A stretch of 64,000 bases of DNA from Pseudomonas sp. ML96 (GTDB lineage Bacteria > Pseudomonadota > Gammaproteobacteria > Pseudomonadales > Pseudomonadaceae): positions 43,064 to 107,063 of the forward strand of contig NZ_JPMY01000005.1 in assembly GCF_000761545.1 (NCBI RefSeq), given 5' to 3'. Position numbers and translations under genes: made by a program. The notes under the pieces are model-generated. The model was not told the origin of the DNA. It saw nothing but the letters and a program-made list of their open reading frames with translations, and searched no databases. This document shows, in pieces, positions 53,280 to 62,454 of this stretch (position 1 is its first letter; the number at the start of each line of letters is the position of its first letter).

Positions 53280-54422
53280 ATGACCAATCTGGCTTCCCTC
53301 TCGCCCTCCCAGTCTCGCCCGACTGGGATCAATACCCTGGCCAATCAGCGTGGCCAGGTCGATCCGCAGAGCACCCTGGCCAACCGTCTGGCCAATCGCC
53401 TAGGCCTCGAACCCGGCGCCCTAGACGGCAAGCGCGAAGACTTCACGCCGGACAAGGTCGCCGACCGTATAGTCGGCTTCATCGAGCAGCGCCTGAAGAG
53501 CGAGGCCGCCGCCGGCGCCGATCCGGCCAAGCTGGAGAGCCTGCTGACTCAGGCCCGCGAAGGCGTGGAGAAGGGCTTCGCCGAGGCGCGCAAGATCCTC
53601 GACGGTATGGGCGTGCTCAAGGGCAAAGTGGCCGACGATATCGACGCCACCTACGACAAGATTCAGAGCGGCCTGGACGGGCTGCAGTCCGACTACGGCA
53701 AGACCGCGCCCAGCGGCAGCGGCAACACCGTGGCTGTGGCGGCTCGCAGTGAGCGTTTCGCCGCTCAGGCCGAGACCTTCGACATGCAGGTCACCACCCG
53801 TGACGGTGATCGCCTGAAAATCTCCATCGCCAGCGCCTCCGCCAGCTGGTCGCAGTCCAGCGTCGCCGCAGCCAGCAATGGCAATACTTCGGCGGCCAGT
53901 GCCAGCAGCAACTCCGGCAGCATCCAGATCGGCGCCTGGCAGGTACAGGTGGAAGGCGAACTGGATGACGAAGAACGCTCCGCCCTGGAAGACCTGTTCA
54001 AGCAGGTGCAGGACATCTCCAGCGACTTCTATTCGGGCAATCTGGAAGGCGCCTTCGATCGCGCCATGCAGCTGAATATCGACGGCTCGCAACTGGCGTC
54101 CATGTCGCTGCAGCTGACCCAGACCAGCGTGCGCCAGGCCACCGATACCTACGGTGCTGTGGCTCAGCAGGGCGGCCAGGCCGCCAGCGCGGTGAACGAC
54201 GATTTGATCGACTACGCCCGCGGTCTGCTCGATGCGCTGCGCACTGCTGACAAGGTGTCGGAAGACGCCAAGGGTACCCTGGAGCAGCTGCTGGACGGTG
54301 GCTTCAGCCTCGACGAGCGTTTCGACGAGTCGCTGCTGAGCAAAGCGAAGGAGCTCAACAGCCGTCTGCTCGATGGTCTGCAGGGCATGCTCGGCAACGA
54401 GCCCAAGGCCGAGGAAGCTTGA
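53280..54422 (+). CDS. DUF5610 domain protein
   Basis: 380 residues, soluble, no signal peptide. N-terminal half (about 30-120: LANRLANRLGLEP, then VADRIVGFIEQRLKSEAA) matches DUF5610. Next comes a Ser/Ala/Asn-rich linker (about 185-220) and a C-terminal helical part with ALEDLFKQVQDISSDFYSGN. Function unknown. Start is the ATG at 53280; the longer frame overlaps tetR. Confidence 0.78.
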   Translation: MTNLASLSPSQSRPTGINTLANQRGQVDPQSTLANRLANRLGLEPGALDGKREDFTPDKVADRIVGFIEQRLKSEAAAGADPAKLESLLTQAREGVEKGFAEARKILDGMGVLKGKVADDIDATYDKIQSGLDGLQSDYGKTAPSGSGNTVAVAARSERFAAQAETFDMQVTTRDGDRLKISIASASASWSQSSVAAASNGNTSAASASSNSGSIQIGAWQVQVEGELDDEERSALEDLFKQVQDISSDFYSGNLEGAFDRAMQLNIDGSQLASMSLQLTQTSVRQATDTYGAVAQQGGQAASAVNDDLIDYARGLLDALRTADKVSEDAKGTLEQLLDGGFSLDERFDESLLSKAKELNSRLLDGLQGMLGNEPKAEEA

Positions 54423-54466
54423 GCGGGTGTTAGACTGCGTCTCTGATCGAGTTCGGAGACGCCCCG

Positions 54467-54703
54467 ATGCCCCCTGAATGCCAACTCTTCGGCACCCTCG
54501 GCTGCCATCTCTGTGAGGTGGCCGAGGCGCTGCTGATGCCCTTCGTCGAGCACGGTCTGCTGGTCGAACTGGTCGACATTGCCCAGCGTGAAGACTGGGT
54601 CGAGCAGTACGGCCTGCGCATCCCGGTGCTGCGTCGCAACGACAGCGGTGCCGAACTCAACTGGCCCTTCGATGCCGATCAGGTTGTGGCCTTCCTGCGC
54701 TGA
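54467..54703 (+). CDS. Glutaredoxin-like protein (DUF836)
   Basis: 78 residues, thioredoxin-like. Redox pair CHLC (C13/C16) after LFGTLG, cis-Pro in RIPVLRR. Members of this small family are predicted thiol-disulfide exchange proteins. It follows the DUF5610 gene by 44 bp and may share its transcript. Confidence 0.85.
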   Translation: MPPECQLFGTLGCHLCEVAEALLMPFVEHGLLVELVDIAQREDWVEQYGLRIPVLRRNDSGAELNWPFDADQVVAFLR

Positions 54704-54783
54704 ATCCTTCTCTGCTCTGACTGCTTGATATCTTGAACGGCTGATGCGTATTTTGTACGGATCAATAACAAGGATAAGCAGTC

Positions 54784-56127
54784 ATGAATACCGACGGCCG
54801 CAGTTCGCTCGCAGAGCGTTTGACCGGAGTAGGCGAAATCGAGTGTGTCACCGCGGACCTCAATGGTGTGCCGCGGGGCAAGGTGATGACTGCAGAGGGC
54901 TTCCTCGAAGGTCGCCGCCTGCAGCTGGCGCGCGGGGTGCTGCTGCAGTGCATCATGGGCGGCTATCCGCCGGCACGCTTCTACGGCAGCGACGATGGCG
55001 ACCTGGTGCTCAGCAGCGAGCCGCAGCGCGTATTCCGTCTGCCCTGGAGCGACTCACCGCAGGCCATGGCCATCTGCGGTGCCGACGAACTGGATGGGCG
55101 CAGTTCGGGCCTTTCCACTCGCGGGCTGCTCAAACGTGTAGTCGCCGCGTACGCCGAGCATGGCTGGCAGCCCGTGGTGGCGACCGAGCTGGAGTTCTTC
55201 ATTTTCGAGCGGCATCTGGATGCCGCACAGCCGTTCCGCCCGCCGCTGGGCTTAGATGGCAGTCGCGAGAGTGGCTGTTCGGCCTTCAGCGTTTCGTCGG
55301 GCAACGGTCTGCGGCCGTTCTTCGAGGAGGTCTACCGCTGCATGGCGGAGCTCGGCCTGCCGCGCGATACCTTCATGCATGAGATGGGCGTCAGCCAGTT
55401 CGAGATCAATCTGCTGCATGGCGACCCTCTACTGGTGGCCGACCAGACGTTCCTGTTCAAGCACATGCTGCGCGAGGTCGGGCTCAAGCACGGCTTGGCC
55501 GTGGTGTGCATGGCCAAGCCGCTGCCGCATACGCCGGGCAGCTCCATGCATATCCACCAAAGCGTGGTGGAGCAGGGTAGTGGTCGCAACATCTTCAGCT
55601 CCGACGATGGCGAGGCGACGCCAGCGTTCTTCCACTTCATCGGCGGCCAGCAGGCCGCGCTGGCAGACTTCACCCTGCTGTTCGCGCCGCATGTGAACTC
55701 CTATCAGCGCCTTTGCCATCCCTATGCCTCGCCGAACAACGCCTGCTGGTCGCATGACAACCGCGCCGCCGGACTGCGCATTCCGGCCAGTGGCGCGGCC
55801 GCACGGCGGGTAGAGAATCGCCTGCCTGGCGCCGATGCCAACCCTTATCTGGCCATCGCTGCCAGCCTGGCCGCGGGGCTGCATGGCCTGCAGCAGCAAC
55901 TCGAGCCGCATGCGGCGATCCAGGGCGAGTTCGAGGTGCCGCCGGCGCTCAGCCTGCCTTGCACCATGCACGCGGCGCTGCAGCGCCTGCAGGCCAGCGA
56001 GTTGGCCAGGCAGTGGTTTGGCGAGGAGTTCGTTGGTGGTTACTGCGCCAGCAAGGGCATGGAGCTGACCAGCTATCTGGACGAGATCACCCCTTGGGAG
56101 CGACGCGTGCTGGGCGGCCAGGTCTGA
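54784..56127 (+). CDS. Glutamine-synthetase family protein (gamma-glutamylpolyamine synthetase-like)
   Basis: 447 residues. GS catalytic elements: ATELEFF, HEMGVSQFEINL, PGSSMHIHQS, NSYQRL, RAAGLRIP and RRVENRLPGADANPYLAIA. In length and sequence it resembles the PuuA/PauA group that glutamylates putrescine or other polyamines, rather than GlnA, which is longer and has an adenylylation Tyr. The acceptor amine is not known. Monocistronic, ended by a strong terminator. Confidence 0.88.
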   Translation: MNTDGRSSLAERLTGVGEIECVTADLNGVPRGKVMTAEGFLEGRRLQLARGVLLQCIMGGYPPARFYGSDDGDLVLSSEPQRVFRLPWSDSPQAMAICGADELDGRSSGLSTRGLLKRVVAAYAEHGWQPVVATELEFFIFERHLDAAQPFRPPLGLDGSRESGCSAFSVSSGNGLRPFFEEVYRCMAELGLPRDTFMHEMGVSQFEINLLHGDPLLVADQTFLFKHMLREVGLKHGLAVVCMAKPLPHTPGSSMHIHQSVVEQGSGRNIFSSDDGEATPAFFHFIGGQQAALADFTLLFAPHVNSYQRLCHPYASPNNACWSHDNRAAGLRIPASGAAARRVENRLPGADANPYLAIAASLAAGLHGLQQQLEPHAAIQGEFEVPPALSLPCTMHAALQRLQASELARQWFGEEFVGGYCASKGMELTSYLDEITPWERRVLGGQV

Positions 56128-56131
56128 ATGC

Positions 56132-56157
56132 AAAAGGCCGCCCTGGGGCGGCCTTTT
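56132..56157. terminator. Bidirectional rho-independent terminator
   Basis: AAAAGGCCGCC-CTG-GGGCGGCCTTTT between the GS-like gene and convergent flgZ. Confidence 0.92.
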
Positions 56158-56172
56158 CTGCAAACGCTTACG

Positions 56173-56907
56173 TCAGTCCTCGCGGCGCGCTTCGCGCTGC
56201 AGCTGGTAGACGAAACGTTCTACCTGGCGCTGTTCCAGGCCGCTCATGCGGTGGAAGCGCAGACCGGCGAAGGTCATGTCGACCTTCTCCACATAGTGCA
56301 CATGGCGCAGTTCAACGGCCATGGTCATGGCACCGATCGGCAGCGATGCGGCGAAGCGCTCATAGACCTGGCCGGATTGCAGGCGGCCGCTGACATCGCC
56401 AGCGAAGCGCAGGCGGCAGCCAGTGGCGGAGATATCCAGCATCTGGCCCTTGATGCCCGGGTTGAGGCGGGTACCGGACAACTCGATGTTGACCAACTGG
56501 CCCTGGCCGAGCGAGGCGCGGAACGCATTGCGGCGCTGGTGGTAGGTCACCCGCTCCGGCATGTGGCTCCAGTAGCAGCGAGAGCCTTCCAGCTCGCCGA
56601 TCTGCACGGGATCATCGCAATCCCACGCAATGCGCACGCCGTCGTGGAAGCCCTCGACGCGGAACGGCTCGCCGTTCTGCATGAAGCGCTCGCCATCGTT
56701 GGGCACCATTTCGTCGAGGGCGATGACGCCCCGCTCGCGATTGACCTCGACCAGGAAGCTCTGGAAACGCTGGTTGCGCTCCTTGAACATGATGATCAGC
56801 GGGTCGTTGCTCTGCTGCAGCAAGCGCAGGTTGGCGAAGATCTCCAGTGGTGCGCTCAGCACCTTGGGTGGCTGTGGGCCATCGTCTTCGTGGAATGGAT
56901 TGGACAC
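56173..56907 (-). CDS. flgZ: Flagellar brake protein YcgR/FlgZ (PilZ, c-di-GMP-binding)
   Basis: 244 residues from a GTG at 56907; upstream frame to 57045 overlaps flgN and is not used. N-terminal YcgR domain (about 10-120), then PilZ with RRNAFRASL and [11 protein letters not shown], the c-di-GMP ligands. It slows the motor when c-di-GMP is high. It lies 79 bp after flgN, in the flgM-flgN-flgZ unit driven by the sigma-28 promoter at 57884. Confidence 0.9.
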   Translation of the reverse strand: MSNPFHEDDGPQPPKVLSAPLEIFANLRLLQQSNDPLIIMFKERNQRFQSFLVEVNRERGVIALDEMVPNDGERFMQNGEPFRVEGFHDGVRIAWDCDDPVQIGELEGSRCYWSHMPERVTYHQRRNAFRASLGQGQLVNIELSGTRLNPGIKGQMLDISATGCRLRFAGDVSGRLQSGQVYERFAASLPIGAMTMAVELRHVHYVEKVDMTFAGLRFHRMSGLEQRQVERFVYQLQREARRED

Positions 56908-56986
56908 GATCCAACAATCTCCGGGTACTACCGCACTAGCATACTGGCATATTGCCGGTATGTCCCTGTGCTTGTTGTTATGGGGC

Positions 56987-57454
56987 TCAGGCCTGGCTGA
57001 GCGGGCGTTGCTGCGCGATTCTAGCGGCGCCGCCGCGGCTGTCATAGAGCCCCGGTGTTTCTCCGCCGCGGAGAATGCCGAGCACGCTTTTCAGGGATGC
57101 CTGATTGGCGCGGATCAACCGGCCATTGCGTTGGTTGGCGTCGCGGCAGCTTTCCAGCAGTTGGTTCAGCTCTTCGCTGCGGGCAAGCAGTTCGGGGCTG
57201 TCGGTGCTGCGGCTGGCCAGGGTTTCCAGGCCGGCGCGGTCGGCGCTCAACTGCTGCGCGGCGAGCAGCTTGCTGCGTGCCGTGCCGTGCTGGTCGAGCA
57301 GGCCGAGGAGGGGGATTTTTTCGCCAAGAATTTGTTCCAGACGCGGCAGGTCGCGTTCGCCCATGGCCTGGAATTCGTTATCGATCAGTTCAAGCAGGCG
57401 TTGTGCCGTGCCGATATCTTCGATGAACAGTTGCAGCAGTTCGTTAGTTTGCAT
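56987..57454 (-). CDS. flgN: Flagellar export chaperone FlgN
   Basis: 155 residues, helical, starting [14 protein letters not shown]. Conserved [30 protein letters not shown] C-terminal helices (residues about 95-130) bind hook-associated proteins FlgK and FlgL. Lies 49 bp after flgM. An upstream frame to 57571 overlaps flgM and is rejected. Confidence 0.9.
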   Translation of the reverse strand: MQTNELLQLFIEDIGTAQRLLELIDNEFQAMGERDLPRLEQILGEKIPLLGLLDQHGTARSKLLAAQQLSADRAGLETLASRSTDSPELLARSEELNQLLESCRDANQRNGRLIRANQASLKSVLGILRGGETPGLYDSRGGAARIAQQRPLSQA

Positions 57455-57503
57455 CGCGGGCTCTGGGGATCGGGCGTCCAACACCCCCAGCGCAGCCCTG
57501 AGA

Positions 57504-57845
57504 CTAGCGCTGGGATTCGAAATCGAGCAGCTTGCCGGCGACGCGCTGGGCATCGACCTGGTAGCTGCCATCGGCGATGGCCTGCTTCAGTTTGGCGACG
57601 CGCTCTTTGTCCACGGTCGGCAGGTCACGCAGCTTGTCGCTCACTTTCTGCAACTGCTGGGCTTCACGGCTGAGCTGAACGGATTCACCCGTTTTGCCGG
57701 CAGGGGCCTGCTCATCGGCAACCTGAGCCACATTCGGCTGAGTGCTGCTGACGGCTTCGTTACGGCCGCTGGCCTGAGCATTGCCGGTACGCCCGCTGTT
57801 CGCGGCGTTGGAGGCATTGTTCAGCCTGTTGAAGTCGATAACCAT
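57504..57845 (-). CDS. flgM: Anti-sigma-28 factor FlgM
   Basis: 113 residues. Disordered N-terminal half rich in Asn, Ala and Gly; C-terminal FliA-binding helices [17 protein letters not shown] and [15 protein letters not shown]. It blocks FliA until exported through the finished hook. A near-perfect FliA promoter lies 39 bp before its start, closing the loop. Confidence 0.95.
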   Translation of the reverse strand: MVIDFNRLNNASNAANSGRTGNAQASGRNEAVSSTQPNVAQVADEQAPAGKTGESVQLSREAQQLQKVSDKLRDLPTVDKERVAKLKQAIADGSYQVDAQRVAGKLLDFESQR

Positions 57846-57883
57846 GTTGTGAACCTCTGACGGTATCTGGACGCTTGACTGGG

Positions 57884-57910
57884 TTGTCGGCCGGTCCCGT
57901 CGAAACTTTA
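57884..57910 (-). promoter_or_regulatory. Sigma-28 (FliA) promoter for flgMNZ
   Basis: On the minus strand TAAAGTTT (57910-57903), 11 bases, GCCGACAA (57891-57884). It matches the enterobacterial consensus TAAAGTTT-N11-GCCGATAA at 15 of 16 positions. In the 133-bp gap between flgA and flgM. Confidence 0.9.
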
Positions 57911-57978
57911 GGGCGCAAATGTGTGCGTCGTTTAACAGTGTAGGAAATCGTCGGTTAATTGCGCTACAAGAATCGTGC

Positions 57979-58737
57979 CTACATCTCCACTTCGACCTGG
58001 CCGGGGCCCACTACTCGTGCCCTGACCACTCTCTGCGAGCCCAGATTGCGGACGCTGATCTGCTGGCCGAGAGTCCCGCCAGACAAGGCCTCGCCTTGCA
58101 TGCGCACACTGATGCCACCGCTCTGCGCGGCAATCACGACCTGATCACCGCGGCGTACGCTTTCGGCCAGTTGCAGTTGTGCTGGGGTCAGCACCTGATC
58201 GATTTGTGCCGGTCGCGTCAGTTTTTTGCCGATGGCCTGGTTCGGATCGGTGATATAGCCTCGGTTGAGCAGGCCGATGTCCTGTTCTACTAGGGCTATA
58301 TCCGCCGGCCCTACTATGTTGTCGCGCTTGAGCGCAGTCTTCAGGACGACCACCGGTCGGAAGATGCGCACCTGGGCCGGTACGAAGACTGTCCAAGGTG
58401 TGCTGCCTTCGCAGCTGACTCGGACGGTGACCCTGCCAACTGGCTGTGCCGGGCTTTCCAGGCTTTGCGTCAAATCGCTGTCGCAGGCGGCCAGGCGTAG
58501 GCGCGGGTCGAGCTGATTCACTTGAATTTCATGGCGCGCTGGGATTTCGCTACGCTCTAGATAGTCCTCGACCATGAACTCAAGAAAGCCCTCGGTAGCG
58601 CCGATAAGCTCCTCGGGCAGGGTCAGCGGCGCGGCGTGCAGCGAGCTGTAGCCGAACAGGCCCAAAGCGGGTAAAACACCGGCAAGGCCAAGGCGTTTTG
58701 CCATCATGCGTCGGGAAAGTGTCGTGAATATGTTCAT
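57979..58737 (-). CDS. flgA: Flagellar P-ring assembly chaperone FlgA
   Basis: 252 residues from the ATG at 58737 (a GTG three codons earlier and MM at 58707/58704 are alternatives). Signal peptide ([20 protein letters not shown]), then the SAF-type FlgA domain with [20 protein letters not shown] and a C-terminal [20 protein letters not shown]. It helps FlgI form the P ring in the periplasm. A sigma-54-like element overlaps the start region. Confidence 0.93.
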   Translation of the reverse strand: MNIFTTLSRRMMAKRLGLAGVLPALGLFGYSSLHAAPLTLPEELIGATEGFLEFMVEDYLERSEIPARHEIQVNQLDPRLRLAACDSDLTQSLESPAQPVGRVTVRVSCEGSTPWTVFVPAQVRIFRPVVVLKTALKRDNIVGPADIALVEQDIGLLNRGYITDPNQAIGKKLTRPAQIDQVLTPAQLQLAESVRRGDQVVIAAQSGGISVRMQGEALSGGTLGQQISVRNLGSQRVVRARVVGPGQVEVEM

Positions 58738-58748
58738 GACGCTCACAA

Positions 58749-58764
58749 AGCAAGGCCCGTGCCG
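58749..58764 (-). promoter_or_regulatory. Sigma-54-like element before flgA
   Basis: On the minus strand CGGCAC-GGGCC-TTGCT, with GG and GC ten bases apart. It predicts a transcript start near 58738, one base before the ATG at 58737. So either the message is leaderless, the true start is 58707/58704, or the match is chance. Confidence 0.45.
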
Positions 58765-58816
58765 CCTGCTAGGCTAAGCAGGACGCACGGCGATATGAAC
58801 AATAAGGAGTCTGGGC

Positions 58817-59749
58817 ATGGCCGGAGTATTGGACTCGGTTAACCAGCGTACCCAACTGGTCGGGCAGAACCGCCTGGAGCTCTTGCTGTTCCGATTGGAC
58901 GGTCCGCAGCTCTACGGCATCAACGTGTTCAAGGTGAAGGAGGTGCTGCAATGCCCCAAACTCACCGTGATGCCGAAATCCAGTCAGGTGGTGCGTGGTG
59001 TGGCGAACATCCGCGGGGGCACCATCCCGATTCTCGATCTTGCGCTGGCCACTGGTAGGTCCGCGCTGGACGATATCCAGAACAGTTTCGTGATCATCAC
59101 CGAGTACAACACCAAGGTGCAGGGTTTTCTGGTGCGCTCGGTGGAGCGCATCGTCAACATGAACTGGGGCGAGATCCATCCGCCACCCAAGGGCACTGGT
59201 CGTGACCACTACCTGACCGCGGTGACCCGCGTGGACAACAGGCTGGTCGAGGTCATCGACGTGGAGAAGATCCTCGCCGAGGTGGCGCCCATGTCGGAAG
59301 CGATTTCCGAGGGCGTGGTGGACGTCGAGACCCAGGCCAAGGCCGTGTCCAAGCGCGTGCTGATCTGCGACGACTCATCGGTGGCGCGCAAGCAGGTTTC
59401 GCGCTGCCTGGAGAGTGTCGGCGTGGAGGTCGTGGCGCTCAACGATGGGCGCGAAGCCTATGACTATCTGCGCAAGATGGTGGAAGAGGGCAAGGACCCG
59501 GCGAAAGAATTCCTCATGCTGATCTCCGACATCGAGATGCCGGAGATGGATGGCTACACCCTGACGGCGGAGATTCGTTCCGATCCGAGGATGCAGACCC
59601 TGCATGTGATTCTGCATACTTCACTCTCCGGAGTGTTCAACCAGGCGATGGTGAAGAAGGTCGGGGCCGATGACTTCCTGGCGAAGTTCCGGCCGGATGA
59701 TCTGGCCTCGCGCGTGGTGGAACGCATCCGTGTAGCTGATGGGGGCTGA
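58817..59749 (+). CDS. cheV: Chemotaxis coupling protein CheV (CheW-receiver fusion)
   Basis: 310 residues. CheW-like domain (about 15-160; FRLDGPQLYGINVFKVKEV, VRGVANIRGGTIPILDL) and receiver domain (about 178-305; VLICDDSSVARK, phosphoacceptor Asp in LISDIEMPEMDGY). It couples receptors to CheA and may act in adaptation or as a phosphate sink. AAGGAG precedes the ATG. It is cotranscribed with cheR. Confidence 0.95.
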   Translation: MAGVLDSVNQRTQLVGQNRLELLLFRLDGPQLYGINVFKVKEVLQCPKLTVMPKSSQVVRGVANIRGGTIPILDLALATGRSALDDIQNSFVIITEYNTKVQGFLVRSVERIVNMNWGEIHPPPKGTGRDHYLTAVTRVDNRLVEVIDVEKILAEVAPMSEAISEGVVDVETQAKAVSKRVLICDDSSVARKQVSRCLESVGVEVVALNDGREAYDYLRKMVEEGKDPAKEFLMLISDIEMPEMDGYTLTAEIRSDPRMQTLHVILHTSLSGVFNQAMVKKVGADDFLAKFRPDDLASRVVERIRVADGG

Positions 59750-59793
59750 GGGCTCGGCCCTCGGTTAGGACTATGTATGGTGAGGCGGCATTA

Positions 59794-60621
59794 GTGTCTT
59801 CAGGGAATTTGGATTTCGAGCAGTTCCGGACCTTTCTGGAAAAGGCCTGCGGCATTCTGCTGGGGAGCAATAAGCAATACCTGGTGTCCAGCCGCCTGAA
59901 CAAGTTGATGGAACAGCAGGGGATCAAGACCCTCGGCGAACTGGTGCAGAAGATGCAAGCCCAGCCTCGTGGAGGGTTGCGCGAGCAGGTGGTGGACGCG
60001 ATGACCACCAACGAAACCCTGTGGTTCCGCGATACCTATCCCTTCGAAGTGATGAAGAACCGGGTGCTGCCCGAGCTGATCAAGGCCAACCCCAGTCAGC
60101 GTCTGCGCATCTGGTCGGCCGCCTGTTCCTCAGGGCAGGAGCCTTACTCGCTGTCCATGACCATCGACGAGTTCGAGAAGACCAACCTGGGGCAGCTCAA
60201 GGCTGGCGTGCAGATAGTGGCGACGGATCTGTCGCCATCGATGCTGACCAACTGCAAGTCCGGCGAGTACGACAGCCTGGCCATGGGTCGCGGTCTGTCA
60301 CAGGATCGCCTGCAGCGCTACTTCGATCCCAAGGGACCGGGGCGTTGGGCAGTCAAGACGCCGATCAGGAGTCGAATCGAGTTCCGTCCGCTGAATCTGC
60401 TGGAGAGCTACGCGGCTCTCGGTAAATTCGATGTGGTGTTCTGCCGCAACGTGCTGATCTATTTCTCGGCCGAGGTGAAGAAGGACATCCTCACCCGCAT
60501 CCATGCCACGCTCAAGCCGGGTGGCTATCTCTTCCTCGGGGCTTCCGAGGCGCTCAACGGCCTGCCAGACCTCTATCAGATGGTTCAGTGCAGTCCGGGG
60601 ATCATCTACAAGGTGAAGTGA
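59794..60621 (+). CDS. cheR: Chemotaxis protein methyltransferase CheR
   Basis: 275 residues from the GTG at 59794 (VSSGNLDFEQF), which has GAGG eight bases upstream and matches the length I expect for pseudomonad CheR; an ATG at 59773 adds seven residues and is also possible. N-terminal helical domain, then SAM-binding IWSAACSSGQEPYSLS and FDVVFCRNVLIYF. It methylates receptor glutamates. A strong terminator follows. Confidence 0.93.
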   Translation: MSSGNLDFEQFRTFLEKACGILLGSNKQYLVSSRLNKLMEQQGIKTLGELVQKMQAQPRGGLREQVVDAMTTNETLWFRDTYPFEVMKNRVLPELIKANPSQRLRIWSAACSSGQEPYSLSMTIDEFEKTNLGQLKAGVQIVATDLSPSMLTNCKSGEYDSLAMGRGLSQDRLQRYFDPKGPGRWAVKTPIRSRIEFRPLNLLESYAALGKFDVVFCRNVLIYFSAEVKKDILTRIHATLKPGGYLFLGASEALNGLPDLYQMVQCSPGIIYKVK

Positions 60622-60640
60622 TCCGGAAGTGTGTGCAGAC

Positions 60641-60664
60641 GGGAGGCCTAGGCCTCCCGTTTTC
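60641..60664 (+). terminator. Terminator of cheVR
   Basis: GGGAGGCC-TA-GGCCTCCC followed by GTTTTC. Confidence 0.85.
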
Positions 60665-60795
60665 ATTTCCGGGGCGGCAACGCGGCATTGCCGGCTTTGC
60701 CGCTTAGCCTGTTTCAAGCGGAAAAGCTTTGCCGCTTGCCGCTTGTCAGGTTGCTTAAGACTTTGTAAGTGAATGAAAAATAAGAAAAAATAAAA

Positions 60796-60812
60796 TTGGC
60801 ACAGCCTTTGCT
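60796..60812 (+). promoter_or_regulatory. Sigma-54 promoter for flgBCDE
   Basis: TTGGCAC-AGCCT-TTGCT matches the -24/-12 consensus, with GG and GC exactly ten bases apart. Predicted start near 60823, about 30 bases before flgB. A/T-rich DNA lies upstream (60769-60795). In pseudomonads FleQ activates such promoters. Confidence 0.9.
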
Positions 60813-60853
60813 GAATGTCTGGCAACACGCCCAACCGGCAAAGGTTCCAGATC

Positions 60854-61261
60854 ATGAGCATCAGCTTCGAAAGCGCACTTGGCATCCACGAAACAGCCCT
60901 CGGCTTCCGTGCCCGCCGTGCCGAGGTTCTGTCCAACAACATCGCCAACGCCGACACCCCGAACTACAAGGCGCGTGATCTGGATTTCTCCGCCGTCCTG
61001 GCCGAGCAGAGCGAGAAGCAGAGTGGCAAACAGTTCGGCCTGAACCGTACCGACACCCGTCATATTGCCGCTGACGGCATCGAGTTGGCCGACCCGGCAC
61101 TGCGCTACCGCACCCCGTTCCACCCGTCCATCGATCAGAACAGCGTCGACATGCAGCAGGAGCAGGCCAACTACACCGAGAACGCGGTGCAGTTCCAGGC
61201 CAGCTTCACCCTGCTCAATGGCAAGTTCAAAGGGCTGATTGGCGCCCTGCGCGGCGAATAA
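60854..61261 (+). CDS. flgB: Flagellar basal-body rod protein FlgB
   Basis: 135 residues, starting MSISFESALG. Rod signature SNNIANADTPNYKARD and C-terminal ENAVQFQASF helix. It forms the most proximal rod. The frame upstream to 60815 crosses the promoter and is rejected. First gene of the flgBCDE operon. Confidence 0.96.
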   Translation: MSISFESALGIHETALGFRARRAEVLSNNIANADTPNYKARDLDFSAVLAEQSEKQSGKQFGLNRTDTRHIAADGIELADPALRYRTPFHPSIDQNSVDMQQEQANYTENAVQFQASFTLLNGKFKGLIGALRGE

Positions 61262-61275
61262 GGGAGATCACCACC

Positions 61276-61719
61276 ATGTCACTCGCCAGTGTCTTCAATA
61301 TCGCCGGTACCGGTATGAGCGCCCAGAGCACTCGCCTGAACACAATCTCCAGCAACATCGCCAACGCCGAGACCGTTTCCTCGAGCATCAACCAGACCTA
61401 CCGCGCTCGTCACCCGGTGTTTGCCACCACCTTCGAGTCGACCATGCAAGGCGACCGCGGCTCGCTGTTTGCCGATCAGGATCAGCCTGGTCGTGGCGTG
61501 CAGGTGCTGGGGGTGGTCGAGGATCAGAGCAGCCTGATGCCGCGCTACGAGCCTAACCATCCGGCGGCCGACGAGAAGGGCTACGTGTATTACCCGAATG
61601 TCAACGTGGTCGAGGAGATGGCCGACATGATTTCCGCCAGTCGCGCCTTCCAGACCAACGTGGAAATGATGAACACCGCCAAGCAGATGATGCAGCGCGT
61701 ACTGACCCTGGGTCAGTAA
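61276..61719 (+). CDS. flgC: Flagellar basal-body rod protein FlgC
   Basis: 147 residues, starting MSLASVFNIAGTGMSAQ. Rod/hook N-terminal signature SSNIANAETVSSSINQ and C-terminal FQTNVEMMNTAKQMMQ. Rod component after FlgB. GGGAG ribosome site; 14 bp after flgB. Confidence 0.96.
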   Translation: MSLASVFNIAGTGMSAQSTRLNTISSNIANAETVSSSINQTYRARHPVFATTFESTMQGDRGSLFADQDQPGRGVQVLGVVEDQSSLMPRYEPNHPAADEKGYVYYPNVNVVEEMADMISASRAFQTNVEMMNTAKQMMQRVLTLGQ

Positions 61720-61741
61720 GCAGCGAACGAGGAGCGAGACA

Positions 61742-62410
61742 ATGAGTGTCAGTGGCGTTAGTTCCGCGCTGGACCAGTACCAGATCAAGCAGGACACCAC
61801 GCAGAACAAGGAGCTCGGCAAGAACCAGTTCCTCGAGTTGCTGGTCGCCCAGCTGAACAATCAGAACCCGCTGGAACCGCAGGAGAATGGCGAGTTCATC
61901 GCCCAGCTCGCGCAGTTCAGCCAGGTTGAGGGTATCGAGCAGCTCAACTCCAGCATGGAGTCGTTGCTCTCCGGCTACCAGTCCTCGCAGGCGCTGCAGG
62001 CATCGTCCCTGGTCGGGCGCAAGGTGATTATCCCGACCGAGAAGGCGGTGGTGGACACCAGCGAAACCTTCAAGGGCAGCCTGGTACTGCCGGTTACCAG
62101 CAGCAACGTCTACGTCAACGTCTACGACAGCGCTGGCAAGGCGGTGAGTCGCGTCAACCTCGGCCAGCAGTCTGCCGGCAACGTCAGCTTCATGTGGGAC
62201 GGCAAGGACTCGAGCGGCAATCTGTTGCCGCCCGGCACCTACAAGTTCGAAGCGCAGGCCACCTACGCCGATGGCACCAAGGGGCTCTACACCCTGCTGC
62301 CGGCGAACGTCGACAGCGTCACGCTCGGCCAGAACGGCGGCGAGCTGATGCTCAATCTTGCAGGGCTTGGCAGCGTAGCGTTGTCCCAGGTCCAGATCAT
62401 TGGTCAGTAA
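61742..62410 (+). CDS. flgD: Flagellar hook-assembly scaffold FlgD
   Basis: 222 residues. N-terminal helix with LGKNQFLELLVAQLNNQNPL and FIAQLAQFSQVEGI, then the FlgD Ig-like part with MWDGKDSSGNLLPPGTYKF. It caps the growing hook. 22 bp after flgC. Confidence 0.96.
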   Translation: MSVSGVSSALDQYQIKQDTTQNKELGKNQFLELLVAQLNNQNPLEPQENGEFIAQLAQFSQVEGIEQLNSSMESLLSGYQSSQALQASSLVGRKVIIPTEKAVVDTSETFKGSLVLPVTSSNVYVNVYDSAGKAVSRVNLGQQSAGNVSFMWDGKDSSGNLLPPGTYKFEAQATYADGTKGLYTLLPANVDSVTLGQNGGELMLNLAGLGSVALSQVQIIGQ

Positions 62411-62454
62411 CCCCAGGCTGTATGCGCCGGCAGTAGCGGCAAAGGAGTAAATCC

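Noticed and set aside
58747..58816. Sigma-28 promoter for cheV based on GGCGATAT
   Set aside because: The -35-like TAAG is only ten bases upstream instead of fifteen.
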